From the NCBI RefSeq assembly GCF_008801605.1, contig NZ_VZPJ01000007.1:186001-250000 (forward strand): a stretch of 64,000 bases of DNA, in the 5' to 3' direction. Source of the stretch: Pseudomonas brassicacearum subsp. brassicacearum. Lineage in GTDB: Bacteria; Pseudomonadota; Gammaproteobacteria; Pseudomonadales; Pseudomonadaceae. Both the position numbers and the translations under genes were made by a program. This document shows, piece by piece, positions 26,273 through 33,816 of this stretch. The notes under the pieces are model-generated. The model had not been told where the DNA came from, searched no databases, and was given only the letters and a program-made list of their open reading frames with translations. Position 1 is the stretch's first letter. Each line of letters opens with the position of its first letter.

Positions 26273-27328
26273 TCACCGGCCCCGTCTTCGGCGTGCCTGC
26301 CAAGCGGTTTCGACCTGCTCTGGCGTATTGTTCTCAAGCAGGATGCGCAGGGCGTTATCTGAAAAGCGCGGGTGCTTTTGGCTACCGAACTCGAACACCA
26401 TCATGTTCGCTTGATCCTCATCCACCCTCAGCATTTCGCGAAGAGCCTTGCACTTGCTGGGATTCAGCCCAACTCGCTCAGCTAGCACCGAGGGGCTCAA
26501 GTGATACTTCTTCTGGAGGTCCACTTCACGGATCGCTCCCGCCGCCTCTGGATCATCACCTGACACATACCGAACAGGAGCACCGTCTTTCTTGCTGAAA
26601 TGGACACGGAGAGTCGGCCCCTCCCCAGTAATCTGACTGGAGAGCGCTACGAGCCTCGGAAAGACTTGTTCTACCTGATTACCCGCTTTGATGGCCTTTT
26701 CAATACGATTAATGTCACGCTCGGACACTTCGACGATTTCACTCGTGTGCGCCTCCATCGCCAGCAGCGTGCGGATACGCCCACGGGCTTCATCTCGTGC
26801 ACGCTTGTTCGGCGCCAGCAGCTCAGCAATGTGCCGAAACTCGCGATCCACCAAAATATCGAAACTTGGAAGCGCCGTTGTGGACAGTGGCATCACCCGG
26901 AGTGGAAGGTTATTCGCCAGCGTATCCGCAAAGTGCTGCGCTAGCACCTCATCCAGCGTGGTGATCAACGCTCGAGTAGTGACGAACAACGCATCCTCCG
27001 GCACAACAATCATCCAGTGTTGTGCAGCATTCCGCATTGTATCTAGTGCACGAATAGAGCCAGCCTGAGCAGCGCTAATAAAACCGCTTGAGGTCGCTAC
27101 GTTGAGAGCTTTATCGAGCCCGATAGCGAGCCCTTTCTGCTTGTCGAAGACCTCCTTTGATTTCTGGACCAGGAGTGCCTTGGTCAGCATTTCGCTGCTG
27201 TGCTGAAGGTGGAGAAGCACTGCCTCAGTACGGCCGTGGTCGTCGTGACCATTGAACACCTCCAGACCTCGCCGAAGGGAAGCAATGGCTTTGCTCTTGA
27301 GCGTCCTGGCTTCCCGTTTTAATTTCAT
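26273..27328 (-). CDS. DUF3644-like protein with HEPN-type RxxxxH motif
   Basis: A 351-residue protein. The N-terminal ~150 residues are helical with SKAIASLRRGLEVFNG, LLHLQHSSEMLTKALLV and a RNAAQH motif at about residues 99-104. That pattern resembles DUF3644 and HEPN-type domains (R-x4-H, an RNase motif). The C-terminal part includes a winged-helix-like stretch (YHLSPSVLAERVGLNPSKCKALREML). HEPN proteins are often toxins or anti-phage effectors; here this is only an inference. A TTG start at 27355 is possible; the ATG at 27328 was used. It has no obvious partner gene. Confidence 0.6.
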   Translation of the reverse strand: MKLKREARTLKSKAIASLRRGLEVFNGHDDHGRTEAVLLHLQHSSEMLTKALLVQKSKEVFDKQKGLAIGLDKALNVATSSGFISAAQAGSIRALDTMRNAAQHWMIVVPEDALFVTTRALITTLDEVLAQHFADTLANNLPLRVMPLSTTALPSFDILVDREFRHIAELLAPNKRARDEARGRIRTLLAMEAHTSEIVEVSERDINRIEKAIKAGNQVEQVFPRLVALSSQITGEGPTLRVHFSKKDGAPVRYVSGDDPEAAGAIREVDLQKKYHLSPSVLAERVGLNPSKCKALREMLRVDEDQANMMVFEFGSQKHPRFSDNALRILLENNTPEQVETAWQARRRRGR

Positions 27329-27513
27329 ACGATGCGCATCCAAATGATCGAACAAGGATGTCAGAATGATAGCTATGGTTTCCGCATCGTGTAGATTGAG
27401 AAACTCATGAGGTCGCTAGCCGACCATTGGGATAATGCTCTCGTGGCAATGAGGTGGGCTCGGGCTCCCGGGGCCGTTTACCTTGAACACCGACGTGGCA
27501 AGGACTGCTGACA

Positions 27514-27984
27514 ATGGCTGACAAAATTTCACGACGATTGCTTCTCCTCAGTCCACTGCTGTTGCTGGCTAATAGCGCTTCTGCACGAGGAGGACGAGGT
27601 GGTCGCGGCAGAGGAGGTCACTCAGGCAGCCGAGGAGGCTCACTGTCCGGGAAAGGGCTGTTATGGCTCCTCGGCATCGGCGGAGTTTTTTTTGCCCTCG
27701 TCAAGCTCAGTGGGCGAAAGGAGGCTAAAAAAGAGGCTGAGAGAAAGTCCGCTGAAACAGCCCGCCTTGAGGCCATTGAGAGAGCAAAGCCTCCGAAAGA
27801 ACATTGGGATGCTCTCTCCCTGTGTCTGCTTTGCGGGAGTCCTATGGTGACTAGAACCGCCAAGACGGGTCGGAACAGAGGCAAGCAATTCCTCGGCTGC
27901 ACCTCTTACCCTCGCTGCTTAGGAACGCGAAAGATCGTGAAGGGAGCTTCAAAGCCCGGAGGCTCTCAATCCAAGCCTAGCTAA
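27514..27984 (+). CDS. Membrane-anchored topoisomerase-type C4 zinc-finger protein
   Basis: A 156-residue protein. An N-terminal hydrophobic leader (LLLLSPLLLLANSASA) is followed by an RGG-rich stretch (RGGRGGRGRGGHSG) and one membrane segment (GLLWLLGIGGVFFALVKL). A charged helix leads to a C-terminal C4 zinc finger of the topoisomerase I type with CLLCGSP and GCTSYPRCLGT (CxxC...CxxxxxC). The domain order suggests a nucleic-acid-binding protein tethered to the membrane. The function is unknown. Confidence 0.75.
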   Translation: MADKISRRLLLLSPLLLLANSASARGGRGGRGRGGHSGSRGGSLSGKGLLWLLGIGGVFFALVKLSGRKEAKKEAERKSAETARLEAIERAKPPKEHWDALSLCLLCGSPMVTRTAKTGRNRGKQFLGCTSYPRCLGTRKIVKGASKPGGSQSKPS

Positions 27985-28201
27985 GCTAATTTCTCGCCAG
28001 CCACTCTCGCATGACTGGTAGGGAGTACCTCTGCAGTTGGCACTGGTTAAGCTACCCTACTCCAGAAGTACAACTCGTGGGCTACTGGTTAGCGCTCTCG
28101 TTCTGGCGGTCCGTAATTGGGCAAAAGAGCCGTTCGCAAGTGGCCGCTATCGACCCAAAGCTGACGGTGGCGGCAGGTAGAAATCGGCCTTGAGCAGACA
28201 T

Positions 28202-28462
28202 TCAAGAGGCGACGTCAGTGGGACTGCTACTAAGCACCTCATAGGTCAACCCAGCCTCAAAATATGATGCTCTCCACTCAAGGAATCCTACTTCTGGCTC
28301 GCACAACAAGAGAACGGTACATCCAGCCTCCCCCATTGAAACCCTTTCCACCACGGCGATATCTCCAGGAGCCGCCTCCCGAGAACTCATCCAGTCCCTG
28401 AGTACCGCCGCCGCCCGGTCAATAGTGATCAGTTTTATGATACTGCCCTTGGAAAGTGTCAT
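28202..28462 (-). CDS. Hypothetical protein
   Basis: An 86-residue open frame with regular alternation of hydrophobic and polar residues (VAVVERVSMGEAGC-like core, LLLCEPEVGFLEWRASYFEAGLTYEV). It is not recognised. The ribosome site is weak. Its composition looks protein-like rather than a shadow, because no gene lies on the opposite strand. The flanks 27985-28201 and 28463-28532 show nothing else. Confidence 0.4.
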   Translation of the reverse strand: MTLSKGSIIKLITIDRAAAVLRDWMSSREAAPGDIAVVERVSMGEAGCTVLLLCEPEVGFLEWRASYFEAGLTYEVLSSSPTDVAS

Positions 28463-28613
28463 GCCGTCTTGCCTAAACTTGTGAACGTATCTGGCTTGTA
28501 AACCTATTTGGAGATTTAAGGAAGGTCTGCTCCTGGCCGATCTCTGCCGGTTGGGACCTTTAAACTAGGTGGCCAGATTTGAGGCACGCTGCAGATACAC
28601 ATCTCTAATTACG

Positions 28614-28640
28614 TAAAACGGGCGCTTTCAGGCGCCCGTC
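28614..28640 (-). terminator. Rho-independent terminator of the 90-residue gene, copy A
   Basis: The hairpin ACGGGCGCC-TGAAA-GCGCCCGT is followed by TTTT on the minus strand, just after the stop codon at 28647. It is repeated exactly in copy B. Confidence 0.85.
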
Positions 28641-28646
28641 ATTCCA

Positions 28647-28919
28647 TCAGCTTTCAACCTGCGCCTGAAGCCGCCGACCAATCACCTCCAGCAAATCACA
28701 CCCATCGCGTAACGGAATCACCAAAAGCTGTGCAAAGTCCGAAAGCACCCCCGTATCGCTGGTGATTTCAGAGCGAAACGCAATGTTCTCCAGTACCTGC
28801 GTCACCACACGGATGCGGTAATCAGCGGTTGCATGCAGGACGTCCAGCGGAGCTTGAGTATCTATGAGGAGGGAAGCGGGAGTGCAGTCGATGCCGGTGA
28901 TGGGGACGTATCTTTCCAT
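28647..28919 (-). CDS. Small Pseudomonas protein, copy A (possibly DUF3077-like)
   Basis: A 90-residue protein (begins MERYVPITGIDCTPASLL) with a central helix VLHATADYRIRVVTQVLENIAF and the C-terminal DLLEVIGRRLQAQ. It differs from copy B at only two residues. Small soluble proteins of this layout (DUF3077/DUF6124-like) are common in pseudomonads, without known role; the assignment is tentative. GGAG lies 9 bases before the ATG. A structured RNA element lies about 30 bases upstream on the same strand and may control it. Confidence 0.7.
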   Translation of the reverse strand: MERYVPITGIDCTPASLLIDTQAPLDVLHATADYRIRVVTQVLENIAFRSEITSDTGVLSDFAQLLVIPLRDGCDLLEVIGRRLQAQVES

Positions 28920-28927
28920 GTTCTAAA

Positions 28928-29140
28928 CTCCAATCTAATAAGGTTTTAACCGCTCAATCGTCGCCAAACAATTGGGCGGCAGTTGTACGCAGGTTGGCGA
29001 GCCGGGATTGGAGACCGGCAGACCCGAAGGCCTCCCACGCACAACTGCCATAACAGGCAGCCGTGCAAGTGTGCCAAAGCCTTCGCAAAAAACGCAGTAC
29101 TTTTGCACCCAATCCCTCAGGTCGCCAAACCTGATCGCCA
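28928..29140 (-). ncRNA. Structured RNA element upstream of the small gene, copy A
   Basis: Read on the minus strand, hairpin 1 (29134-29117) is UCAGGU-UUGGCG-ACCUGA. A long arm GGCAGUUGU/ACAACUGCC pairs 29049-29041 with 28986-28978. Hairpin 3 (28979-28950) again shows the loop UUGGCG. Between them CGCCAACCUG (28999-28990) can pair with hairpin 1, and GGGAUUGG (29116-29109) can pair with CCAAUCCC (29011-29004). The element can thus fold in alternative ways. It is close to the start codon, so it is either a 5' leader switch or a small antisense RNA. Confidence 0.65.
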
Positions 29141-29367
29141 TTCTGCGGCGATGGGAATGACTATAGATTTCACCAGATTGGACAGGCAAGGCACCTGCTT
29201 CCGATAGCCTTGTAGGAGTCGAGACAGTTTTTTGCCAGAGATAACCGGGCAGACAAAGGAGCAGTCGAATCTGGTCGACGCTGGACAGTTGCCCGGCGGG
29301 GATCTACCGTCGCGAGCGGCCCGGAGTCATCGAGCCTGGTGATTTGATTAATAAAGGAGAGGGGGAC

Positions 29368-30069
29368 ATGGAGAAATGGACGCTGCACTGGCTGGAGGCC
29401 TCGGGGAGTCTTGCCGAGCTTCGCCGCGAGCTGGTTGATGAGTTTGACGCCGCCTACGAAGCCATTGCTCGCCTGATGCCCCCGCCGCGACTCGATGTCC
29501 TGATTCAGCGGCTACCGGGCGAAACCATTCCAGAAATGGGCCTGGTAGGACGGGCGTATCGCAGCTCCATGTTTACCATGACCCTTGATCCCGACAATCC
29601 GAATTTCTTTTCCAGCCTGCGCACCGGCGCACTGCGTCGGCATGTTGTTCATGAGGTTCACCATTGCCTGCGCATGGGCGGCCCTGGTTATGGCTGGACG
29701 TTAGGCGAGGCGTTGGTCAGCGAAGGGCTTGCCGGTCAGTTTGTTCGGCATGTGCTTGGTAGCGATCCGGAGCCTTGGGAGCATGCCATCGCATCTGCCG
29801 ATCTTTTACGCTCACCGGTTGGACTGCAAATTCTCGAGTCGAGGTATTACGATCACAACGAGTGGTTCTTTGGTTTTGGCGACAAACCCAAATGGCTTGG
29901 TTACTCGTTAGGCTATCAAATGGTCGGACGCTGGCTTGCGTCGAGGGGCGAAACTGATATTTCGACCTGGGTCAGCGCACCTGGAGCAGACATCATGGCT
30001 AGTGCGCTGGAGGAAGGTTTGGTGTTGGCTGGAACGAAAAAGGGGACGGATTTATTTGCTTGTAAATAG
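29368..30069 (+). CDS. Putative Zn-dependent metallopeptidase (DUF2268-like)
   Basis: A 233-residue protein. HEVHHCLR at about residues 95-102 is an HExxH zinc motif, and ALVSEGLAGQF supplies the downstream Glu ligand, as in DUF2268 predicted proteases. There is no signal peptide. The ATG at 29368 has GGAGAGGG before it. The last dozen residues (KKGTDLFACK) are encoded by the palindromic repeat at 30037, which means the original stop was lost or the repeat was inserted at the 3' end. It is the first gene inside the repeat-bounded segment. Confidence 0.75.
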   Translation: MEKWTLHWLEASGSLAELRRELVDEFDAAYEAIARLMPPPRLDVLIQRLPGETIPEMGLVGRAYRSSMFTMTLDPDNPNFFSSLRTGALRRHVVHEVHHCLRMGGPGYGWTLGEALVSEGLAGQFVRHVLGSDPEPWEHAIASADLLRSPVGLQILESRYYDHNEWFFGFGDKPKWLGYSLGYQMVGRWLASRGETDISTWVSAPGADIMASALEEGLVLAGTKKGTDLFACK

Positions 30070-30084
30070 ATCCGTCCCCTTTTT
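30037..30084. repeat. Palindromic repeat, copy 2 of 3
   Basis: An imperfect palindrome with arms AAAAAGGGGACGGATTTATT and the complement ending GATCCGTCCCCTTTTT. It is identical to 30739-30786 apart from flanks and diverged from 14210-14256. It overlaps the 3' end of the metallopeptidase gene. Confidence 0.8.
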
Positions 30085-30106
30085 GTAAAATGGAGCAGTA
30101 ACAATC

Positions 30107-30505
30107 ATGATGAGTAGCACAGCACGAGTAAAAATCATCAGAGAAGCGATCAATAATTTTGTTTCAGGTCCGCACGGAGTTTGCGTGCTTCGCTCTGAAA
30201 TCCTCAAGGCAACTTTGGGCTCAGACCTTGATGGCAGAGGCATCTGCGACGCCTTTGTGCCTGTGGGGGCTAATAATCAGAATCACTCGACAGGTCTGTC
30301 GGGCCTGGAAACAATCGCAACATTGATGGAATCAGACCCGTCTCTCAATAGCGCGTTTGTATTCAGTAAGTTCGAGATTGCTGGAGTGTCAGGCTTCCAA
30401 GTTCTCTCTGCACTGAAAGAGGTCATCCCTTCTACTGTGAGTATGAATGACGTGCTGTCTAACGAATATTTTGTGCAGAAATTGAGCAAAGATCTAGGAC
30501 TCTGA
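30107..30505 (+). CDS. Hypothetical protein
   Basis: A 132-residue soluble protein (starts MMSSTARVKIIREAINNF). A helical N-terminus is followed by a Gly/Asn-rich middle (VPVGANNQNHSTGLSGLE) and a helical C-terminus (VLSNEYFVQKLSKDLGL). It has no recognised domain. It lies 37 bases after the metallopeptidase gene in the same direction and may form a unit with it. Confidence 0.5.
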   Translation: MMSSTARVKIIREAINNFVSGPHGVCVLRSEILKATLGSDLDGRGICDAFVPVGANNQNHSTGLSGLETIATLMESDPSLNSAFVFSKFEIAGVSGFQVLSALKEVIPSTVSMNDVLSNEYFVQKLSKDLGL

Positions 30506-30925
30506 TAGAAAGATGGAAGCATTAGGGCCTCCCGCTGTCGCTTCAGTAGTTGACGGTAGTGACGGGAGGAATGTACTTCTTCGGCCCGAAGTGGCAACGC
30601 GAACGTGAGTTTAACCTTGATCAAAATTCACGACCTGAAGAGTCATCGGTTAGGTCGTGAAGAAAGCTAGTTTGTGACGCACTGATGAAGAAAGTCGATC
30701 TAGATTGAGTTTCTGCTGGCATCGAGAAATACGGAACGAAAAAGGGGACGGATTTATTTGCTTGTAAATAGATCCGTCCCCTTTTTGTTGGTCCGATAGC
30801 TGCTTCATAGCAGACCACAATCGGCTCATTTCAGCCAATGCTGATCGGGCGCTTTGGGTCGTTCTCTGTCCTCCGCGACAGGCAACCATCGGCCAAGAGC
30901 AGACGTTCGAACCTAAGGTAATGCG
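30506..30925. other. Non-coding gap with palindromic repeat copy 3 (30739-30786)
   Basis: About 420 bases without a supported gene. Bases 30739-30786 carry a second exact copy of the ~48 bp palindrome seen at 30037-30084, with the same 6-base flank GGAACG on its left. The rest shows no pattern I recognise. Confidence 0.7.
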
Positions 30926-31405
30926 ATGAAGAGAAAAACAAGAATGACTGCACCTCTGACCAGTAACGCAGCAACCCAGCCTGGGTCTGGCTGGACGTTT
31001 GACCCTGATCGCATGATCCGAATAGCCAATTGTCATTCGATCATCGAAGTACTTCGCCACATCAAACACAGTGGGCCGGAATGGGCGCATCGTAATGTCC
31101 ATATTTGCTTTCCCGGCCCATCAAATGCCTGGGCTCTGGTGTACCCGCTTCAGAATGCCAGTGCCCCGTACTTTGACTTCATGTATACCCACAAAGAGCC
31201 TCCTCAGGAAGCGCTGTCCGCACTGCTAAGGAAGTATCCACAGTGTTTCGTCATCGACTGGTCGCCCGGACGCTTGGCCTGCATCGAAGCTCAGGGGGTG
31301 GATGTTGAGACGCTCGCTGAAATTATCCGGGATCTAGCTGAAGCTGCTTGGGATGAGCACATCACGTTCGTCGATGCTTCGTACGAGGAAATGGGTAAAG
31401 CGTGA
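30926..31405 (+). CDS. Hypothetical protein
   Basis: A 159-residue protein with a Trp/His-rich middle (SGPEWAHRNVHICFPGPSNAW) and an acidic helical C-terminus (LAEIIRDLAEAAWDEHITFVD). I do not recognise a family. AAGG precedes the first ATG; an inner ATG at 30944 is an alternative start. Size, acidity and neighbourhood (next to a MafI-like immunity gene) would fit an orphan immunity protein, by inference only. Confidence 0.5.
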   Translation: MKRKTRMTAPLTSNAATQPGSGWTFDPDRMIRIANCHSIIEVLRHIKHSGPEWAHRNVHICFPGPSNAWALVYPLQNASAPYFDFMYTHKEPPQEALSALLRKYPQCFVIDWSPGRLACIEAQGVDVETLAEIIRDLAEAAWDEHITFVDASYEEMGKA

Positions 31406-31523
31406 CCCAAGAGTGGACAGTCGACCTTAGCTTCCCAAGCGCGTGCGCAAAGACCAGGTCTTGGGCAACAATCGACCAGACGGGAACGGAACGCAGGTCA
31501 CCATAATCGAAGGAATGTTTGTT

Positions 31524-31823
31524 ATGAGCCACCTTAACAACGACTTGAGGGCCGATTTCGTTGAGGCACTTGAGGAAATCTCGACGCTGATGTCCATTGC
31601 ATACGACCAGCTCGGCCCTGTACCGGAAGACCATGCATTAGCTCAGGCAGGTTTAGAGAATGGTGGTGAAATAGTTCTGGATTATGTCGATCACAACGAG
31701 GCTGGAGTAGCGTTCGAACACCTGCTTTACATGATTGACGAACCACCGCTCGTTGTTTCTGAAAAATGCATAAAAATTTTAGCTCGGATCGCAAAGTCCT
31801 TGAAGATGCCATTCACGAGGTGA
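31524..31823 (+). CDS. MafI-like immunity protein
   Basis: A 99-residue acidic protein. The C-terminal half EIVLDYVDHNEAGVAFEHLLYMIDEPPLVVSE resembles the MafI immunity family pattern (E.ieHnE.gLAle.L...l.E), followed by an amphipathic helix KCIKILARIAKSL. Such proteins neutralise polymorphic or contact-dependent toxins. No matching toxin is nearby, so it is an orphan. I used the ATG at 31524 with AAGGA before it; the frame starts further upstream at 31443 without family sequence. Confidence 0.65.
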   Translation: MSHLNNDLRADFVEALEEISTLMSIAYDQLGPVPEDHALAQAGLENGGEIVLDYVDHNEAGVAFEHLLYMIDEPPLVVSEKCIKILARIAKSLKMPFTR

Positions 31824-31917
31824 CAAAAATTTACCCACCTGAAGGTCAGCTTTGGGTCGGTTAGCGACCGTTGCTCTTAGTAGCCATCCTTGTCCTTCCA
31901 CACGTGGAGGACTTGTC

Positions 31918-32538
31918 ATGAAAATCATCGCTACCTGCAGCCGTCAGCCGTGGAACAAAGGAAAATTGGTCGGGCAGAAATCTCCACTCCAACTGAGAGA
32001 TAACTGGGCCATCCGAGTAAGGCTTCAAATCGCAAAAAGAACCCGGGATCTAGCTCTTTTCGATCTGGCCATCGACAGCAAGCTTCGAGCCTACGACTTA
32101 ACCAATCTCCGCGTGCGCGACATTGCCCATGGTGAGTACATATCATCACGAGCCATGGTGATGCAGCAGAAAACGCAGCGGCCAGTGCAATTCGAGATCA
32201 CTGAGCAGACACGGTATGTCTCTCACGGCCTAGATACATCAGGCCCAGCTACGCAGCGAGGACTGTCTTTTTCCTAGCCGGCTGCATACCTCAAACCATC
32301 TATCCACTCGTCAATACGCTCGTATCGTCAAAGACTGTGTGAAAGCCGTTGGCCTTGACCCAGCCATGTATGGCACTCACACAATGAGACGTACCAAGGC
32401 ATCATCATCTATCGCAGGACGAAGAACCTGCGGGCGGTTCAGCTGCTGCTCGGCCATACGAAGCTGGAGAGCGCCGTTCGATATCTGGGGGTTGAGGTCG
32501 ATGACGCCCTGGAGATGGCGGAACAAACTGAGGTTTGA
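31918..32538 (+). pseudogene. Frameshifted tyrosine recombinase (integrase)
   Basis: The remains of a short phage-type integrase. The first part reads in one frame to 32277 (KIIATCSRQPWNKGKLVGQK, then SKLRAYDLTNLRVRDI with the first catalytic Arg). The next part reads in another frame from about 32228, after an in-frame TAG replaces a probable Trp codon, giving LFPSRLHTSNHLSTRQYARIV and THTMRRTKAS (HxxR). A third frame continues IYRRTKNLRAVQLLLGHTKLES and VRYLGVEVDDAL (His and Tyr). The frames cannot be joined without two shifts and a stop, so it is inactive. Confidence 0.85.
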
Positions 32539-32650
32539 CTATGCATAGCGACGGTCGAAGTCAAGCCGTCGCTAACCGACCCAAAGCGGTCATCTTCATG
32601 TTCCAGTATTATTATGCCGATGCCCGGACTGTTCATAGGTAGGTTGATGT

Positions 32651-32962
32651 ATGGCCAGAAGCGTTAGGCTTCAAAAGAAACTTCATTCAAAGCATCTCAT
32701 TGAGATAGCGGGAGAGGTGGTGCTTGATGATTGCCTTGTTGAAAAGCTATGGGCGCTCGACAGAGGTGACAGGTTTGAGTTGAACTCACGCTCCTTCAGT
32801 TTTGGACCTGTTCAAAAATACCGCTTGGAATACGTGATAACCAGAGGCCCAATTCCTGGGCACTGGCTCTACAAAGAATTTGACCCAGAGGAACTGACAT
32901 TATTTTTTACGGCAAAGGACTTTGTCGGCATTTGCCATGGCTGGACCTTGTTTGACGAGTGA
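32651..32962 (+). CDS. Hypothetical protein
   Basis: A 103-residue protein with a basic N-terminus (ARSVRLQKKLHSKHL) and an aromatic C-terminal half (PGHWLYKEFDPEELTLFFTAKDFVG). It has no recognised family. It is the last gene before repeat copy B. Its compact size suits a small accessory protein of the same class as its neighbours. Confidence 0.5.
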   Translation: MARSVRLQKKLHSKHLIEIAGEVVLDDCLVEKLWALDRGDRFELNSRSFSFGPVQKYRLEYVITRGPIPGHWLYKEFDPEELTLFFTAKDFVGICHGWTLFDE

Positions 32963-33075
32963 CCGCTCCGCATTAGCTTTCTGGGAGGCAGATTCTGGCC
33001 GATCTCTGCCGGTTGGAACCTTTGAACTAGGTAGCAAGATTTGAGGTTCGGTGCAGATACCACCTCTAATTACGT

Positions 33076-33101
33076 AAAACGGGCGCTTTCAGGCGCCCGT
33101 C
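33076..33101 (-). terminator. Rho-independent terminator, copy B
   Basis: The same GC-rich hairpin and T tract as at 28614-28640, just downstream of the copy B gene. Confidence 0.85.
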
Positions 33102-33107
33102 GTTCCA

Positions 33108-33380
33108 TCAGCTTTCGACCTGCGCCTGAAGCCGCCGACCAATCACCTCCAGCAAATCGCACCCATCCCGCAACGGAATCACCAAAAGCTGTGCAAAGTC
33201 CGAAAGCACTACCGTATCGCTAGTGATTTCAGAGCGAAACGCAATGTTCTCCAGTACCTGGGTCACCACTCGGATGCGGTAATCGGCTGTCGCATGTAGG
33301 ACATCCAGCGGGGCTTCGGTATCGATGAGTAGGGAGGCGGGGGTGCAGTCGATGCCGGTGATGGGGACGTATCTTTCCAT
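33108..33380 (-). CDS. Small Pseudomonas protein, copy B
   Basis: A 90-residue near-duplicate of the protein at 28647: Glu replaces Gln at residue 22 and Val replaces Gly at residue 57. The reading frame, terminator and upstream structured RNA are all kept. The role is unknown. Confidence 0.7.
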   Translation of the reverse strand: MERYVPITGIDCTPASLLIDTEAPLDVLHATADYRIRVVTQVLENIAFRSEITSDTVVLSDFAQLLVIPLRDGCDLLEVIGRRLQAQVES

Positions 33381-33387
33381 GTTAAAA

Positions 33388-33600
33388 ACTCCGATCTAAT
33401 GAGGTTTTAACCACTCAATCGTCGCCAAACAATTAGGTGGCAGTTGTACGCAGGTTGGCGAACCGGGATCGAAAACCGGCAGGCCCGAAGGCCTCCCACG
33501 CACAACTGCCGTAACGGGCAGCCGTGCAAGTGTGCCAAAGCCTCCGCAAAAAACGCAGTACTTTTGCACTCGATCCTCAGGTCGCCAAACCTGATCGCTA
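33388..33600 (-). ncRNA. Structured RNA element, copy B
   Basis: The same fold as copy A. Hairpin 1 lies at 33594-33577, the long arm pairs 33510-33502 with 33447-33439, and hairpin 3 lies at 33440-33411. The inner helix is here GGAUCGA (33576-33570) with UCGAUCC (33472-33466). In copy A it is GGGAUUGG with CCAAUCCC. The base of hairpin 3 is CCAC/GUGG here and CCGC/GCGG in copy A. Paired changes on both sides support real structure. Confidence 0.65.
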
Positions 33601-33739
33601 TTGAGCGATGGGCATCACTATAGGTTTTGCCGGATTGGGTGGGGAAGGTGATGGGTTCCTAAAGCTTCGTAGGAGTTGCGATCGTTTTTTGCCGGAGGGA
33701 TCTGACATGGCCGGCTCGACTGATTCACAACCATCAACA

Positions 33740-33806
33740 GGCCGGGGTGTCAGCTTCAGGTCTGCTGCGCAGCCCAGCGGGAGCAAGCTCCCTCGCCACA
33801 GGGGAG
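33740..33806. repeat. REP element (GCTGCGCAGCCCAGCGGGAG type)
   Basis: CTGCTGCGCAGCCCAGCGGG followed by AGCAAGCTCCCTCGCCAC is a common Pseudomonas REP palindrome pair. A relative lies at 36150-36190. It is placed just downstream of the LysR gene, as usual for REP sequences. Confidence 0.7.
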
Positions 33807-33816
33807 CGTGCTACAC

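Larger units (their letters stand above)
28533..29236. repeat. Long direct repeat, copy A
   Basis: About 704 bases that recur at 32995-33693 in the same orientation with scattered differences. The unit contains, read on the minus strand, a structured RNA element, a 90-residue gene and a terminator. The two copies enclose about 3.8 kb of unrelated genes. Confidence 0.85.
32995..33693. repeat. Long direct repeat, copy B
   Basis: About 699 bases matching 28533-29236 in the same orientation. Differences are scattered single substitutions, several of them compensatory within the RNA element, so both copies seem to have been maintained. Confidence 0.85.
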
